Below, in pieces: positions 35,193 to 45,244 of a DNA stretch of 64,000 bases. The position numbers and the translations under genes were made by a program. Origin of the DNA: Shewanella livingstonensis. Lineage in GTDB: Bacteria; Pseudomonadota; Gammaproteobacteria; Enterobacterales; Shewanellaceae. Location: assembly GCF_003855395.1 (NCBI RefSeq), contig NZ_CP034015.1:3606001-3670000 (forward strand), in the 5' to 3' direction. The stretch's first letter is position 1; each line of letters opens with the position of its first letter. The notes below the pieces were generated by a model. The model made no database searches and had not been told where the DNA came from. It was given only the letters and a program-made list of their open reading frames with translations.

Positions 35193-37349
35193 ATGCTTCG
35201 ATGTTTTTCTCTTGTCATATTATGTTCGATACTATTAAGTTCCGTGGTGTGTGCAAGAGATATTGAACAGCTAGAAACATTGTTCAAAGAAAATCCACAG
35301 AAGCTTTATAGCAGGTTAATGAAGACCACTGAATTTCCTTTACAGTTCTCAAATAACGTGGAATTTGAACAAGCTGCAGGAGAGTTAGGCTACCCACCAA
35401 ATGAGCTTCATCGTGATTTAGAGTTATTAGCTCGGCTTAATTTGGAAGCCAAACTAACATCGCAAACTAAGTATCAAGATGCCAAACTGCTCATAACCCA
35501 ATTAAATGCTATCGCATCAACAACACTTGAACAAGCGGTTGTGATAATGCTTAAAGCACGAATTAAGGGACGTCAACACCAAGAATATAATCAGGTTATC
35601 GTTGAATATAATGATGCGTTAAATATGGTTAATACCGATGTCAGCCTAGAAGGCACGCTGTTTAAAGCTACCCTTCACGAACAATTAAGCATGTTACATG
35701 TGTTATTACTTCAACCCACCCCAGCGCTGTCTCATTTAAATCGTTACCGCGAAATCGCTTATCAGTTACACAATAATTATTTTATATCGGATGCAGAATC
35801 GCAATTAGGTCGTTATTACAACCTCAATGGTGATCAAGCAAAATCATTACAGCATTATAGTGAAGCATTTCGTTTAGCCAACAACATAGACTACCCAGGA
35901 ATTAAAGCTCATACACAGCTTAATCTCGCCCGGACCTACCGTGATTTAGAGCAATGGGGGGATGCACTAAAATATGCCCATAATGCTGCAGAGATATTTC
36001 AGACAATAGGTCAAGATGTCTACTTATCTGAAACATTGACCGTCATGGCAATGATTTACGCTGGCCAAGGTCAATGGAACAAAACCATCGATTATTATTT
36101 AAATGTCCAGCAAGTCAATGAACGGATGGACAACAAAATAGCAATAGGGCTCACATACCATAATTTAGGTGAAGCTTATTTCAAATTGAATAATATCCAA
36201 GCTGCATTGAATGTAATGCAACGTGCTAATGATATATTTAGAGAACGTAAAGTAGAACATTACTTAGTTCATAACGAACTACTGTTTGCTGAAATAACGG
36301 CTAGCGAAGGCATGTGGGATAAGACTATTGAACATGCAAAAAAAGCTATTAAGCTAGCTAAAAAGAAACAGTTAACAGAAGTACAAACTGAGGCGTTAGG
36401 CTACTTATCCACCGCTTATCGCAAAATCAACAATCTTAATGCGGCACTTGAGACTGTCGATGCCATAGTTGAATTAATCAATAATTCACAAGATAAAACC
36501 GATCAAACTAATGATTTTTCAGAACTCACTGAACAAAAATTAAAATTCGAACTGGGTCTATTACATAATAAACTGGAACAGAAAACGGCTAAAAATAAAT
36601 ACAATCAGTTTATCATTTTAGTGTTAATTATTATTTTTAGTATTGCGATAATATTATTGATTTTTATCTACAGAAAATTTCAACAGCGAAATATTTTGTA
36701 CCTCAATGCGCAACGTCTAAATACCATAGACCCTATGACACAAGCTCAAGGTTACCGCGCATTTATTCAGCGGATCAACACACTAAAAAATAATGAACCT
36801 AAAACGTTAGCATTAGTGAATATCAATGAATTAAATAATATTGATATTCAACTTGGACTTACTGAGTCAGTTACATTAATGCAACATTTCAATGACCAAT
36901 TTAGTCAGCACCTAGACACTGAAGTTTTTACAATACGTTCAGGGGTGATTGGGTGTTATTTTGATAAACACTATGACGCAGATATCATTTTAAATGCGGT
37001 AATAGAGAGCCTTAAACAATTAAAAGCGACGCAATTTACGATTCCAAACTTTGCCCTAAAATCAGCAGAACTGCATGCCAGTATTGGTCATATAAGTTTA
37101 CCTTTACTTGCTAACCCCGATGTTAGTATTAGTGCCGAATTAAAATTTGAAACATTGCAATATGCCCTTGCCGCAGCAATGGAAATAACAGAACAACCGG
37201 CTTATGTTTCACTTCGACCACTTAACTTTGCGCCTGCAGCTATTTTTATGCGACCACTTTATTTAAATCTAACTCAGGCACTTAGTCGAGGCATTATTCG
37301 TGCAGAAAGTAATCGCAATACCCATGATATCAACTGGCCGAAGAACTAA
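35193..37349 (+). CDS. Exported TPR protein with a degenerate GGDEF-like C-terminus
   Basis: A 718-residue protein: signal peptide (CFSLVILCSILLSSVVCA), a long run of tetratricopeptide-like helices (about 60-460, for example YNLNGDQAKSLQHYSEAFRLAN and TYHNLGEAYFKLNNIQAALNVMQRA), one membrane helix (about 470-495, FIILVLIIIFSIAIILLIFIYRKF), then a cytoplasmic domain. That domain starts DPMTQAQGYRAFIQRI, like the DPLTGLxNRRAF entry of GGDEF domains, but the active-site position reads TIRSGVIGCYF, so GGDEF is lost. It is probably a sensory receptor without cyclase activity. A true diguanylate cyclase is encoded next. Confidence 0.75.
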   Translation: MLRCFSLVILCSILLSSVVCARDIEQLETLFKENPQKLYSRLMKTTEFPLQFSNNVEFEQAAGELGYPPNELHRDLELLARLNLEAKLTSQTKYQDAKLLITQLNAIASTTLEQAVVIMLKARIKGRQHQEYNQVIVEYNDALNMVNTDVSLEGTLFKATLHEQLSMLHVLLLQPTPALSHLNRYREIAYQLHNNYFISDAESQLGRYYNLNGDQAKSLQHYSEAFRLANNIDYPGIKAHTQLNLARTYRDLEQWGDALKYAHNAAEIFQTIGQDVYLSETLTVMAMIYAGQGQWNKTIDYYLNVQQVNERMDNKIAIGLTYHNLGEAYFKLNNIQAALNVMQRANDIFRERKVEHYLVHNELLFAEITASEGMWDKTIEHAKKAIKLAKKKQLTEVQTEALGYLSTAYRKINNLNAALETVDAIVELINNSQDKTDQTNDFSELTEQKLKFELGLLHNKLEQKTAKNKYNQFIILVLIIIFSIAIILLIFIYRKFQQRNILYLNAQRLNTIDPMTQAQGYRAFIQRINTLKNNEPKTLALVNINELNNIDIQLGLTESVTLMQHFNDQFSQHLDTEVFTIRSGVIGCYFDKHYDADIILNAVIESLKQLKATQFTIPNFALKSAELHASIGHISLPLLANPDVSISAELKFETLQYALAAAMEITEQPAYVSLRPLNFAPAAIFMRPLYLNLTQALSRGIIRAESNRNTHDINWPKN

Positions 37350-37551
37350 TCGTTTAATAAACTTGCAATTATAGTTGTTTATACTGTTTTGTACGGTAAT
37401 TGGATTTGCTGCACAACTTTATTGAGATAATATTACTATAATGTTAACTGGTTAAAGGTTAATGAATATAAATCCTAATTAATGTCGACATTATTGCTAC
37501 AATTACAGCAGTCGATGCTTTTAGATGATAAACGAGAGTAGGCACTGCAAC

Positions 37552-39108
37552 ATGAAAGAGTCAAATACAGCGATAACTCAAATTTCATTGATGAAGCAAA
37601 AGCTCCATGCAGCTAAACTTGCTCTTGAAGAGATAAATATCGATCGCAATGACAAATTGAAAACACTGATTCAATTTATCTCTCATCTTAGTCTTGCTTG
37701 CAAAGGACAAAATTTAGAGCTCGATAATAAACTGGCTAAATTGCGTCATCATATGCATGATTTTGAACAAATTGACGAAGCACTTCCAGAATTAGTCGAC
37801 ATTGAAAGGTTATTGAAATCCCAATATAGCCATACTATGACTCGCTTAGAGGACAGTCGAAATGGGCTCAATCGAGTGATCCGCCAGATCCAACGTATTA
37901 ATGCTGCACCTGATAAATTAAAAAAAGAAATCACCTATTTTAAACAAGAATTAAGCAAGCCATTTCACACGGTATGGGAATATATACCCAAAGTTGAAAA
38001 GCTGATTTTTTTCTATGAAGAAATTTTAAAACACGAATTTGCCGATGCTGATGATTATGAAATTTTACCGCAACATATTCAACTAGCCAAAGAACTTGCC
38101 GCAAAGATCGCCGAAATTGAATTTAGAAAAGATCAGCGAGACCAAATTTTAGTCATAAAAGAAGTATTGCTTGGTGATATCAGCTTAAGCAACTTGCTCG
38201 AATCTTACCAAGCCATATTAAGCTTATTATTAGAGAATATTGCTCGCGAAAAAAGCGCATCGCAAGACTTTTTATTTGCGCTTAATGATGCCCTGACAAT
38301 CGTTCGCGATGTCGTCAATAACACCTATAACAATAGCCAACGTGGTGAACAGCTCAAAGGGCAACTCAATAAAGAGATAAATTTACGCGTTAATACCGCT
38401 GACGAACTGGTTATTAGTGCCGATAATCTTAACCAATTAAAAGTTCAACTAACCGTACAGTTGTCTTCACTTCGTGATGTACTCTCTCGTAAAGAAGCGC
38501 TAGAACAACGCGAACAAACACTATTACGTAAGTCGATTGAGTCGATGCGTAAAGAGCTCAATTCGATGAGCCAAGAAGCCAATAACTACAAAGAAAAGCT
38601 ATTTGAGCATCAAAAACTCAATCTGCTTGATCCGCTCACTCAATTAGCCAATCGTACCGCGTTAGAAGACCGTATGGAGCAAGAATATCGCAACCATATT
38701 CGTTTTAAAACGCCGCTATGGATAGCCATTACCGACATAGACCATTTTAAAGGTATTAATGATAGTTTTGGCCACAGTACTGGCGATAAAACCCTACAAG
38801 TCATCGCTATGGCCTTAAAAAATTCATTACGTGACAGTGAGTTTGTTGCCCGCTATGGTGGCGAAGAATTTGTATTATTATTACCTGATATCACCGATGA
38901 ACATATCTCTCAATTATTAAACCGTGTGAGAGAGAAAATTAAAAATATTCCGTTTAAGTTTAAAAATCAGAGAATTACAGTTACATTATCTATAGGCGCT
39001 GCACAAGTGATGGAAAATGAAACGCTTGAAGAAGCGTTCGAAAGAGCCGATGCAGCATTATACCAAGCAAAAAACAACGGCAGAGACCGAGTCGTTATTG
39101 ATATCTAG
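37552..39108 (+). CDS. Diguanylate cyclase (cytoplasmic, GGEEF)
   Basis: Makes cyclic di-GMP. The first ~345 residues are helical and coiled-coil rich with no membrane segment and no domain I can name (a sensory or dimerisation region). The C-terminal GGDEF domain is intact: LDPLTQLANRTALEDRMEQEY, ITDIDHFKGINDSFGHSTGDKTL and RYGGEEFVLLLPD, with GGEEF at about residues 436-440. The product-inhibition site normally RxxD is RDSE, so inhibition may be weakened. The start at 37552 uses AGTAGG 9 nt upstream; an in-frame ATG at 37525 is less well placed. ppnN follows after 60 bp. Confidence 0.9.
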   Translation: MKESNTAITQISLMKQKLHAAKLALEEINIDRNDKLKTLIQFISHLSLACKGQNLELDNKLAKLRHHMHDFEQIDEALPELVDIERLLKSQYSHTMTRLEDSRNGLNRVIRQIQRINAAPDKLKKEITYFKQELSKPFHTVWEYIPKVEKLIFFYEEILKHEFADADDYEILPQHIQLAKELAAKIAEIEFRKDQRDQILVIKEVLLGDISLSNLLESYQAILSLLLENIAREKSASQDFLFALNDALTIVRDVVNNTYNNSQRGEQLKGQLNKEINLRVNTADELVISADNLNQLKVQLTVQLSSLRDVLSRKEALEQREQTLLRKSIESMRKELNSMSQEANNYKEKLFEHQKLNLLDPLTQLANRTALEDRMEQEYRNHIRFKTPLWIAITDIDHFKGINDSFGHSTGDKTLQVIAMALKNSLRDSEFVARYGGEEFVLLLPDITDEHISQLLNRVREKIKNIPFKFKNQRITVTLSIGAAQVMENETLEEAFERADAALYQAKNNGRDRVVIDI

Positions 39109-39121
39109 CCCATTCCAAGAT

Positions 39122-39164
39122 AATTCTTTGGACTCGGTATCAAAAATTCGAGTCCAAAGGAATT
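39122..39164 (+). promoter_or_regulatory. Hairpin burying the ppnN ribosome-binding site
   Basis: AATTCTTTGGACTCG (39122-39136) pairs with CGAGTCCAAAGGAATT (39149-39164), with a single bulge. The 3' arm contains AAAGGA, the Shine-Dalgarno of ppnN (ATG at 39169). Folding would hide the ribosome-binding site. There is no T-tract, so it is not a terminator for the cyclase gene. Confidence 0.7.
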
Positions 39165-39168
39165 GCTT

Positions 39169-40533
39169 ATGATCGTAAAAATTAGTCCCCGTGGTAGTTT
39201 AGATCAACTTTCTCAATTAGAAGTAGAACGTCTAAAACAAGGCGCAAAAAGCGACTTGTATCAATTATATAGAAATTGCTCACTAGCCGTATTAGCCTCA
39301 GGTCTTATCAGCGACAGCTCTGAAGCATTGTTTAGCCGCTATGAATCTTTTAGCATTAATATTTTACAGCGCGAAAGAGGCATACAAATTGAACTCATTA
39401 ATCCTCCTATCCAAGCTTTTGTCGACGGTGAAATTATCACCGGCATTCAAGAGCATTTGTTCGCAGTGCTTCGCGACATTATCTATATCAGCAATAAATA
39501 CGAAAATTTAAAACACATTGACTTAAGCAATGCAAAACACATTACTAACGTCGTATTTGATATTCTGCGCAATGCTCAGGCCATCTCTCCAATGAAAGAC
39601 CCTAATGTCGTAGTCTGTTGGGGTGGACACAGTATCAACGCGGTTGAATACCAATATACTCGAGATGTCGGTTATCAACTTGGCCTGCGTCGATTAGATA
39701 TTTGTACTGGCTGTGGACCTGGCGCAATGGAAGGACCAATGAAAGGCGCGGCAATTGCCCATGCCAAACAACGAGTACATAATGCCCGCTATATTGGTTT
39801 AACTGAACCCAGTATTATTGCCGCTGAACCACCCAATCAAATTGTTAATGAATTAGTTATTTTACCAGACATAGAAAAACGCTTAGAAGCCTTTGTTCGC
39901 TTGGGTCATGGGATTGTTATTTTCCCTGGCGGAGCTGGCACAGCAGAGGAGCTACTCTATTTTCTCGGTATCTTATTAAATAAGGACAATTGCGATGCAT
40001 CCTTTCCATTAGTATTAACCGGGCCGGCAGAAAGTGCTGACTACTTCACGGTAATTGATGAGTTTGTTGGGGCCACATTGGGCGCCGAAGCACAAAGTAA
40101 ATATCAAATCATTATTGACGATCCGGTAAAAGTAGCGCAAATAATGAAACAAGGTATGGAACAAGTAAAAACATACCGTAAACAAAAATGTGATGCTTAC
40201 CAATATCAATGGTCATTAAAAATTGAACCCGAATTTCAACTACCGTTTGAACCGACTCATGACGTGATGGCAAATTTAAACCTCTACTTTCAGGATAATA
40301 AAGCAGAGCTTGCCGCAAACTTACGTAAAGCATTTTCGGGCATTGTCGCCGGTAACGTAAAGGGCGATACGATTAAGTTAATCCAACAGTTTGGCCCCTT
40401 TAAGATTGAAGGTGATGCTAAATTGATGCTAATGATGGATAAGCTTTTAAACGCTTTTGTTAAACAACAACGAATGAAACTACCAGGAAGCGCTTACGTG
40501 CCCTGCTACAACATAATAAAAACACATGAATAA
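39169..40533 (+). CDS. ppnN: Pyrimidine/purine nucleotide 5'-monophosphate nucleosidase PpnN (YgdH)
   Basis: Cleaves nucleoside monophosphates to base and ribose 5-phosphate; the E. coli enzyme is activated by (p)ppGpp. The sequence follows YgdH closely: [80 protein letters not shown], then the LOG-family nucleotide site [21 protein letters not shown] and [16 protein letters not shown]. The ATG at 39169 matches the E. coli start and has AAAGGA 7 nt upstream, whereas the frame itself opens at a TTG two codons earlier. It overlaps xni by 8 bp. Confidence 0.95.
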   Translation: MIVKISPRGSLDQLSQLEVERLKQGAKSDLYQLYRNCSLAVLASGLISDSSEALFSRYESFSINILQRERGIQIELINPPIQAFVDGEIITGIQEHLFAVLRDIIYISNKYENLKHIDLSNAKHITNVVFDILRNAQAISPMKDPNVVVCWGGHSINAVEYQYTRDVGYQLGLRRLDICTGCGPGAMEGPMKGAAIAHAKQRVHNARYIGLTEPSIIAAEPPNQIVNELVILPDIEKRLEAFVRLGHGIVIFPGGAGTAEELLYFLGILLNKDNCDASFPLVLTGPAESADYFTVIDEFVGATLGAEAQSKYQIIIDDPVKVAQIMKQGMEQVKTYRKQKCDAYQYQWSLKIEPEFQLPFEPTHDVMANLNLYFQDNKAELAANLRKAFSGIVAGNVKGDTIKLIQQFGPFKIEGDAKLMLMMDKLLNAFVKQQRMKLPGSAYVPCYNIIKTHE

Positions 40534-41293
40534 ACTACTTATTATTGACGGACTCAATCTCGTGCGCCGCATTCATGCGGTGCTACCTGATGAAAACGAT
40601 ATTACCAGCGTACAAGAACGTGTTTTAGCAGCATCTAAAAAAATGCTATTACAACATCAACCAACTCATTGTATTGTCGTCTGGGACGGCAATGAGCCTT
40701 CTTGGCGTAAAACCCTGTATAGCGACTATAAAAAAGGCCGTAAACCGATGCCTGCGGCATTGAGTGATGGCCTGATTAATATCAAAAACACTCTCGCTGA
40801 ACATAACATCAACTCTTTCGACGCTCAGTCTGAAGCCGATGACGTTATCGCCACCATTGCGATGAAAATGATCAGTAACGATGGTGAGGTCATCATAGTG
40901 TCAACCGACAAAGGCTTTAGTCAGCTACCGACAAAAAAACTCACCTTGTGGGATCACTTTAATCAACAGGTGTTTGATGTTCAGCAATATGAGAAAAAAC
41001 TCGGTATAGCGCAATATCAAATGCTCGATTTTATTGCCCTTGCAGGTGACAGTGGCAATAAAATTCCAGGGATAATGGGTATTGGCCCAAAATCAGCTGC
41101 AGATTTACTCAATAAATTCAGAACTCTAGCAAATTTATATCGTTCTTTAGATAATCTTGGTGCCAAACAAGCCCTTAAATTAGCTGAAGGAAAAGAAATA
41201 GCTCGGATTAGCTATAAATTAGCGCAGTTACAATGCGATATTCCACTGAATATTAATTTGAAACAATTTAGAACCAATCCGACAACACACTAA
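40526..41293 (+). CDS. xni: Flap endonuclease Xni (ExoIX)
   Basis: A 255-residue homologue of the 5'-nuclease domain of DNA polymerase I, lacking the polymerase. Metal-binding acidic residues are visible in [45 protein letters not shown] and [13 protein letters not shown] helix-hairpin-helix-like DNA-binding segment reads [28 protein letters not shown]. Overlap with ppnN means translational coupling. In E. coli ygdH (ppnN) and ygdG (xni) are also neighbours. Confidence 0.95.
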   Translation: MNKLLIIDGLNLVRRIHAVLPDENDITSVQERVLAASKKMLLQHQPTHCIVVWDGNEPSWRKTLYSDYKKGRKPMPAALSDGLINIKNTLAEHNINSFDAQSEADDVIATIAMKMISNDGEVIIVSTDKGFSQLPTKKLTLWDHFNQQVFDVQQYEKKLGIAQYQMLDFIALAGDSGNKIPGIMGIGPKSAADLLNKFRTLANLYRSLDNLGAKQALKLAEGKEIARISYKLAQLQCDIPLNINLKQFRTNPTTH

Positions 41294-41387
41294 TGCAGTA
41301 ATAAACGACTGTAATAATAAACGACTGTAATAAACAATAATAAATACATTCAGTCAACGGTATTGACCATAACGGATTAAACACAAT

Positions 41388-41786
41388 ATGAACTCAAAAG
41401 TGACTTATATCATCGGTGGAATATTCACGGCCTATTTACTGTTTGTTGCGGTAGTGATTTTTGTTTATGAACCCCAACCAGAAGACCGAGCCTGGGATGA
41501 CAGACAAGCATTCAACTTACAAAAAATGAGTGATATCCACTTTGGTCAAAACCTAGATGAAATCCGAACCTTATTAGGCAGCGCTGACTTTGTCGAAGCT
41601 AAAACGGGCCTTGATGGCCAATATCAAGTGCTATATTACCGTACTCATCATATAAAATCAGACGGAGTAACGACTAAAGAAGAATGTACACCATTGTTAT
41701 TCAGAGACAATTTACTTGTTGCATGGGGACAAGATACCCAACAGCAATACTTTGACGTGCCAATAACCCAGCAAGCACCGCAATAA
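41388..41786 (+). CDS. DUF3192 family protein
   Basis: A 132-residue protein with an N-terminal membrane helix or signal anchor (YIIGGIFTAYLLFVAVVIFVY) and a small soluble domain (FNLQKMSDIHFGQNLDEIRTLLGSADFVEAK, then VLYYRTHHIKSDGVTTKEECTPLLFRDNLLVAWG). This is the DUF3192 pattern known from Shewanella and Vibrio, related in layout to SmpA/BamE-like domains. Function is unknown. It lies alone between xni and a converging S9 peptidase gene. Confidence 0.75.
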   Translation: MNSKVTYIIGGIFTAYLLFVAVVIFVYEPQPEDRAWDDRQAFNLQKMSDIHFGQNLDEIRTLLGSADFVEAKTGLDGQYQVLYYRTHHIKSDGVTTKEECTPLLFRDNLLVAWGQDTQQQYFDVPITQQAPQ

Positions 41787-41814
41787 ATCTGTTTTCTACC
41801 ATCGGTATCATTAA

Positions 41815-41846
41815 CAAAAACGCCCTAGCAGTATCTGCATAGGGCG
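41815..41846 (-). terminator. Terminator after the S9 peptidase gene
   Basis: CGCCCTA...TAGGGCG with an inner GCAG/CTGC pair. On the minus strand it is followed by TTTTTGTT. Confidence 0.82.
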
Positions 41847-41885
41847 AAAACATTGTTAATTTAAACAATACAATAACTTGCGGCT

Positions 41886-44765
41886 TTAATCTGCTTTTTT
41901 ATACTCTTGATAAGCTTCACCTTGACGTAACCAGTCAGGGGCTGGTGCTCCTTTTAAATAATGGTCAAAATACTGCTTCATCTTAATGCTGTAATCGAGC
42001 TTATTGGGATACTTTTTCAAGTGGTGTGGCTCATCTTCATATTGTAAAAATACCACATCCTTTCCGGCTCGGCGCATTGCAAGGTATAACTCAACCCCTT
42101 GCTCCCAAGGCACAGCATCATCTTTATCACCAAACATGATCATCATTGGAGTTTGAATCCGGTCAACATAAAAAATAGGTGAGTTTTCAATGTATTTCTG
42201 GGGCGCATCAAATAAACTTTCACCTATTCGGCTTTGTCCAGTTTCATATTGAAACTGTCTTGCTAAGCCAGAGCCATGGCGAATGCCACTGTATGCACTG
42301 GTCATATTCGATACAGGTGCTCCAGTGACAACGGCTTTAAAGATATTGGTTTGAGTGACCGCATAAGCACTTTGATAACCGCCCCATGAATGTCCCTGAA
42401 TACCAACCGCATCTGGATCGCTCACGCCCATCTCAATTAGCTTTTGCACCCCAGCAGTCAATGCTTTTACTGATGAAATCCCCGGGTAACCAATTTCAAA
42501 GCGGATATCAGGTAAGAAAATAGCATAACCATTGTCGGCATACCAAGCAAAGTTAGGCCGATGATTGAGCTTCATATCAGGAAAAGCATGTAACCTATCA
42601 CTCATAAAACGATAAAAATACACTAGCGTTGGATACTGTTTGCCAGCTTGATAATTTGTAGGTTTAATTAACACTCCATCCATTTTAACGCCATCACCAT
42701 CACGCCAATGGACTAACTCTGCATTACCCCACTTAAAGGACTCACGTTGTTTATCAAGAGTTGTTAGCTGCTTTGCATTTTGCGGTGACGTATTATCGGC
42801 AATATACAAGTCTGGATATAAGTCATAACGTTGCTTTGAAAATACCACAGCCGCGTCTTTATTCGCCCGAGTAAGCAAGGTTAGTTTACTGTCGCTTTGG
42901 GTTAAGCGGCTAACGCCTGCTACGCCGATTTTAGCGCTAAAAAAACCATCGGCTTTTGATTGATGACTATAACCTTGCAGTAATACACTATCACCTTTAC
43001 TCACTACTGCTGGCAATGGTTTTTCGTGGGCCAAACCGACTATTCTAAATTGAGTTTGCTGTTTTCGCCCTTGGCCCTTGGTCAACATAAAGCCTTGCTT
43101 AGATACGGTATTAAACTGCCATACATCATATTTATCATATACTGTTATCGCACTATCATCAGCTAACCAAGGTCCAAAACCGTAACCGGGTGCCGCACTA
43201 GGATAATCATGATCTTCATCAGCAAAAGGTGTGGCAATATTGGCGGTTAGGTTAACCCTGCGCTGTGATGTAACATCAAATATAAATACATTACCTTGTC
43301 GATAATACGCTAAGTACTTCGCATTTGGTGACAAGGTCGGCATCGCATCACTCGGTTGCTGAGTTAATACTCGGGTTTTACTGCCGCTATTAACATCCAC
43401 TAAATACACATCGCGATAAAAGCCTGCCCAAGTGACCATTTTTTGATAAGGCAGATCTGAACTGGCTAATAAGAAACGGGCTTGTTCGCCATAAGTAACA
43501 TCTGGTACAACTTGGTCTGCTAATTGAACTAACTTATTTGAATCTAGGTGTAAAACCGCTAAATAGGTACGTTTTAATTCTTGCTCATATTCTTTGACTT
43601 CTTGCGGCTTAATTTTGGCATCTTCACCATGCCAAATACGTAACTGCTTGTTAGCAGTAATCATCTCAGGATTAAAAACATCCTTTGGATTTAGATAAGC
43701 AGCTAATTCAGCTTGCTGCGCCACTTTTGGCACTCGGCCAACAAATAAACGCTGAGCATCTTTTGAAAACTGTAAGCTAGAATATTGGTTATAAGTCCAT
43801 CCCTCAGACTGAGCAAACTGATGTTGTTTATCGTGTTGAACATCAAGTAACAATAGATTGTGCTCACGGCCATAGCGCATCGAACTTGCCAGGCCTTTTG
43901 TTACGGCAACATATTGACCATCATCACTCATCGCTAATGCTTCAATATGCTCTTCTTTACTACTATAAAGTTCACGCTGTGTTTGACTGTCTAATGTGAC
44001 CAACATCACTTGATGCAGTTGAGTCTCACTTTGATTGATCACTGCAGCCAAATGATGCCCTGCTTTATCAAATGTAAATTGAGTCACATTCGATAATAAT
44101 GTTTGCTGCTCTGTAGCCAGATTAATCAAGCGGATATCAACGCCTTTATCAGCCTTGTCAGTTTCAGCCTGTGGATTAGCTGCAGTATTAGCCGCAGTAT
44201 TAGCGCTATTTTCAGTGGTTATAGTTTCAGACTTTGTCGATTGAGGCTTTGTCAATTCAAGCTCAGTAGATTGAGATGCCGTCGTGTTAATATCAGTCGT
44301 TTTAGTATCAGCCGGTTCAGGTTGACTCGCTTCAAACTTGACGACTAAAAAGCGTCCATCATCACTAAATGAAGCGGAGTCAACTTTAGCAAATTGTTGC
44401 TGCTCACCATTTTCAGTATTGAGTAATACCACCTCATGAGGTAAGTCGTCTTTCTTTTTGGTTTCACGGTCAAATAAGCTTGCTTCAATTGTCGCTAATA
44501 CAAATTTACCATCAGCACTAACTTGAACATCGGTGCCATTGGCTATTTCATATTGTTTGCGATTATCACTAAAACGAATTAATGCACGACTATCGCCTCT
44601 ATCAGGAGTAGCCTGTACAGCAATCACCTTGCCATTATCAGAAATAACCGGCTGTTGTAAGGTTTCAAAATGCATAATGTCATCAATAGACAGTGCACGT
44701 TGCTCCGCCGCATGGGCACTAAATGACAGACAGACTGCCAATGGAATTAAATTAAATAATTTCAC
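41886..44765 (-). CDS. Exported S9 family (prolyl oligopeptidase-like) serine peptidase
   Basis: A 959-residue periplasmic peptidase. The signal peptide is KLFNLIPLAVCLSFSAHA. A beta-propeller of WD-like blades (about 30-640) precedes an alpha/beta-hydrolase domain with nucleophile GHSWGGYQSAY (Ser793), acid MIMFGDKDDAVPWEQG and histidine EDEPHHLKKYP, the usual Ser-Asp-His triad of S9 enzymes. A Thr/Ser/Ala/Gln-rich insert (around residues 140-200, PEPADTKTTDINTTASQSTE and onwards) interrupts the propeller and is made of short degenerate repeats. The start is GTG with AGGAAAACT upstream. Confidence 0.9.
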   Translation of the reverse strand: MKLFNLIPLAVCLSFSAHAAEQRALSIDDIMHFETLQQPVISDNGKVIAVQATPDRGDSRALIRFSDNRKQYEIANGTDVQVSADGKFVLATIEASLFDRETKKKDDLPHEVVLLNTENGEQQQFAKVDSASFSDDGRFLVVKFEASQPEPADTKTTDINTTASQSTELELTKPQSTKSETITTENSANTAANTAANPQAETDKADKGVDIRLINLATEQQTLLSNVTQFTFDKAGHHLAAVINQSETQLHQVMLVTLDSQTQRELYSSKEEHIEALAMSDDGQYVAVTKGLASSMRYGREHNLLLLDVQHDKQHQFAQSEGWTYNQYSSLQFSKDAQRLFVGRVPKVAQQAELAAYLNPKDVFNPEMITANKQLRIWHGEDAKIKPQEVKEYEQELKRTYLAVLHLDSNKLVQLADQVVPDVTYGEQARFLLASSDLPYQKMVTWAGFYRDVYLVDVNSGSKTRVLTQQPSDAMPTLSPNAKYLAYYRQGNVFIFDVTSQRRVNLTANIATPFADEDHDYPSAAPGYGFGPWLADDSAITVYDKYDVWQFNTVSKQGFMLTKGQGRKQQTQFRIVGLAHEKPLPAVVSKGDSVLLQGYSHQSKADGFFSAKIGVAGVSRLTQSDSKLTLLTRANKDAAVVFSKQRYDLYPDLYIADNTSPQNAKQLTTLDKQRESFKWGNAELVHWRDGDGVKMDGVLIKPTNYQAGKQYPTLVYFYRFMSDRLHAFPDMKLNHRPNFAWYADNGYAIFLPDIRFEIGYPGISSVKALTAGVQKLIEMGVSDPDAVGIQGHSWGGYQSAYAVTQTNIFKAVVTGAPVSNMTSAYSGIRHGSGLARQFQYETGQSRIGESLFDAPQKYIENSPIFYVDRIQTPMMIMFGDKDDAVPWEQGVELYLAMRRAGKDVVFLQYEDEPHHLKKYPNKLDYSIKMKQYFDHYLKGAPAPDWLRQGEAYQEYKKAD

Positions 44766-45244
44766 AGTTTTCCTCTAATGGTTCCGGTCATAAATAGCTG
44801 GAACAAATCAACGCAATAAATCACAGTAATAGCTTTTCGTAATAAGCTATCGAAATGGATAATCTGCAATCTTAGCGAAGTAACAATAGACTTAACGAGC
44901 CTAGTGTAGATTTAACACAATATATTCGACCAAAGTCGTCTATATAAAAAATACTCACCGAATAAGCTAATGCTCGCCAATAAAACATTGAACCGCCGAT
45001 GAGTCTTCAACCTTAAGATGCTTTACAAGTAAACGATTTGTAACAAAGGTTCATAGTAAAACAATCAAATTAGAATTGACTTAAAAATAACGGAAATAAT
45101 GTGATAATACTCACTATTTTCTGTAAATAAACGTTAAAAGTCGTTAAAATACGCCGCAGAAAAACGACGATTTTTATCGTCATCTAGCCGTGTCATGCAT
45201 GCGGTCTATCAATTGCAGTAACCACTACCGTGGAAGGACTATTC
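44766..45244. other. Divergent intergenic region (S9 peptidase / isocitrate dehydrogenase)
   Basis: This 479-bp AT-rich region carries both promoters. A small hairpin GACGAT-TTTT-ATCGTC at 45166-45181 precedes the icd gene. Nothing else is recognised. Confidence 0.4.
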
